NCBI GenBank assembly: GCA_030629865.1
Contig: DAOVOC010000061.1
Coordinates: forward strand, 1-5,730
Length of the DNA: 5,730 nucleotides
Direction: 5' to 3'
Origin: a bacterium
GTDB lineage: Bacteria > Babelota > Babeliae > Babelales > GCA-2401785
The notes beneath the pieces are model-generated. The model was not told where the DNA came from. It saw only the letters and a program-made list of their open reading frames with translations, and did not search any database. How positions within the stretch are numbered: the first letter of the stretch is position 1; every line of letters starts with the position of its first letter. The position numbers were made by a program, and so were the translations under genes. Positions 5,427 through 5,730 of this stretch are shown piece after piece.

Positions 5427-5730
5427 ATGAAAATAGCCATCAACGGCCTAGGAAGAATAGGTAAAACGTTTTTGCGAGCCATCTTTGAAAATAAAAAAGC
5501 AACCGAAGCGTTAGAAATTGCAGCAATCAACATAGGCCCAGCTCCTCTTGAACAAGTTGAACACATGATTCGTCACGATTCTGTTATGGGACCATTTCCA
5601 GAAACCGTTGTTCAAGAAGGCAAAATTTTAAAGATAAATAACCGCTCGATTCTTCTGCTCCAAGAAAACGATCCAACCAAACTTAACTGGAAAGAAACCG
5701 GAATCGACTGGGTTGTTGAAGCAACGGGAC
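5427..5730 (+). CDS. gap: type I glyceraldehyde-3-phosphate dehydrogenase, 3' partial
   Basis: GAPDH oxidises glyceraldehyde-3-phosphate to 1,3-bisphosphoglycerate with NAD(P)+ in glycolysis, in the cytoplasm. About 101 of the roughly 335 family residues are visible; the catalytic cysteine lies beyond the window. The dinucleotide fold opens with INGLGRIGKTFLRA (5-18, Gly-x-Gly-x-x-Gly). The family segment for (K/R)-(Y/H)-D-S-x-x-G is RHDSVMG (49-55), and WKETGIDWVVEATG ends the visible part. ATG at 5427 has an excellent ribosome binding site, AGGAG (5416-5420), 6 bases upstream. The residue after Asn35 is Ile-Gly-Pro instead of the Asp that NAD-specific enzymes use to bind the adenosine ribose, so NADP+ or dual cofactor use is possible. 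TATATT at 5390-5395 could be a -10 box, but no -35 is evident. Confidence 0.95.
   Translation, partial: MKIAINGLGRIGKTFLRAIFENKKATEALEIAAINIGPAPLEQVEHMIRHDSVMGPFPETVVQEGKILKINNRSILLLQENDPTKLNWKETGIDWVVEATG

Overview
This AT-rich window has the look of a small-genome, host-associated bacterium. Two genes are recognisable: hflX (ribosome-associated GTPase) and the 5' part of gap (glyceraldehyde-3-phosphate dehydrogenase). The other four genes encode proteins I cannot assign. Three of these start with clear Sec signal peptides. The fourth is cut by the left edge and contains a long (Gln-Ala)n tract and a eukaryote-style IQ motif. This mix suggests an endosymbiont or parasite of a protist. Candidatus Dependentiae (Babeliae) is my best guess and an intracellular alphaproteobacterium the main alternative, but the sequence does not prove either.

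Layout: (1) 1-940, + strand, 3' part of a repeat-bearing membrane protein whose open frame runs through 33 hexanucleotide units at the left edge. (2) 941-1153, intergenic, with a probable terminator followed by an extended -10 promoter. (3) 1154-2101, + strand, secreted Lys-rich protein. (4) 2127-2157, a strong hairpin terminator between convergent genes. (5) 2168-3289, - strand, hflX. (6) 3290-3453, divergent promoter region. (7) 3454-4287, + strand, secreted or membrane protein whose C-terminal two-helix domain resembles that of the first gene. (8) 4288-4763, 476 bases without a gene, holding a MITE-like nested inverted-repeat element with a perfect 30-bp inverted repeat. (9) 4764-5366, + strand, small secreted protein with an 18-bp tandem duplication just after the signal peptide. 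(10) 5427 to the right edge, + strand, gap.

The genes do not form one operon: each has its own leader, and orientation changes twice. The most interesting material is the set of exported proteins. Genes 1 and 3 share an apparently undescribed C-terminal module (hydrophobic segment, Gly-Arg-Lys, basic linker, Asn-x-x-(Asn/Asp)-Pro, hydrophobic segment) behind unrelated N-terminal regions. This suggests a family of surface or envelope proteins with a common anchor and variable outer part. Gene 1 adds an in-frame length-variable repeat and a potential calmodulin-binding motif, which would fit a host-facing protein. These roles are inference.
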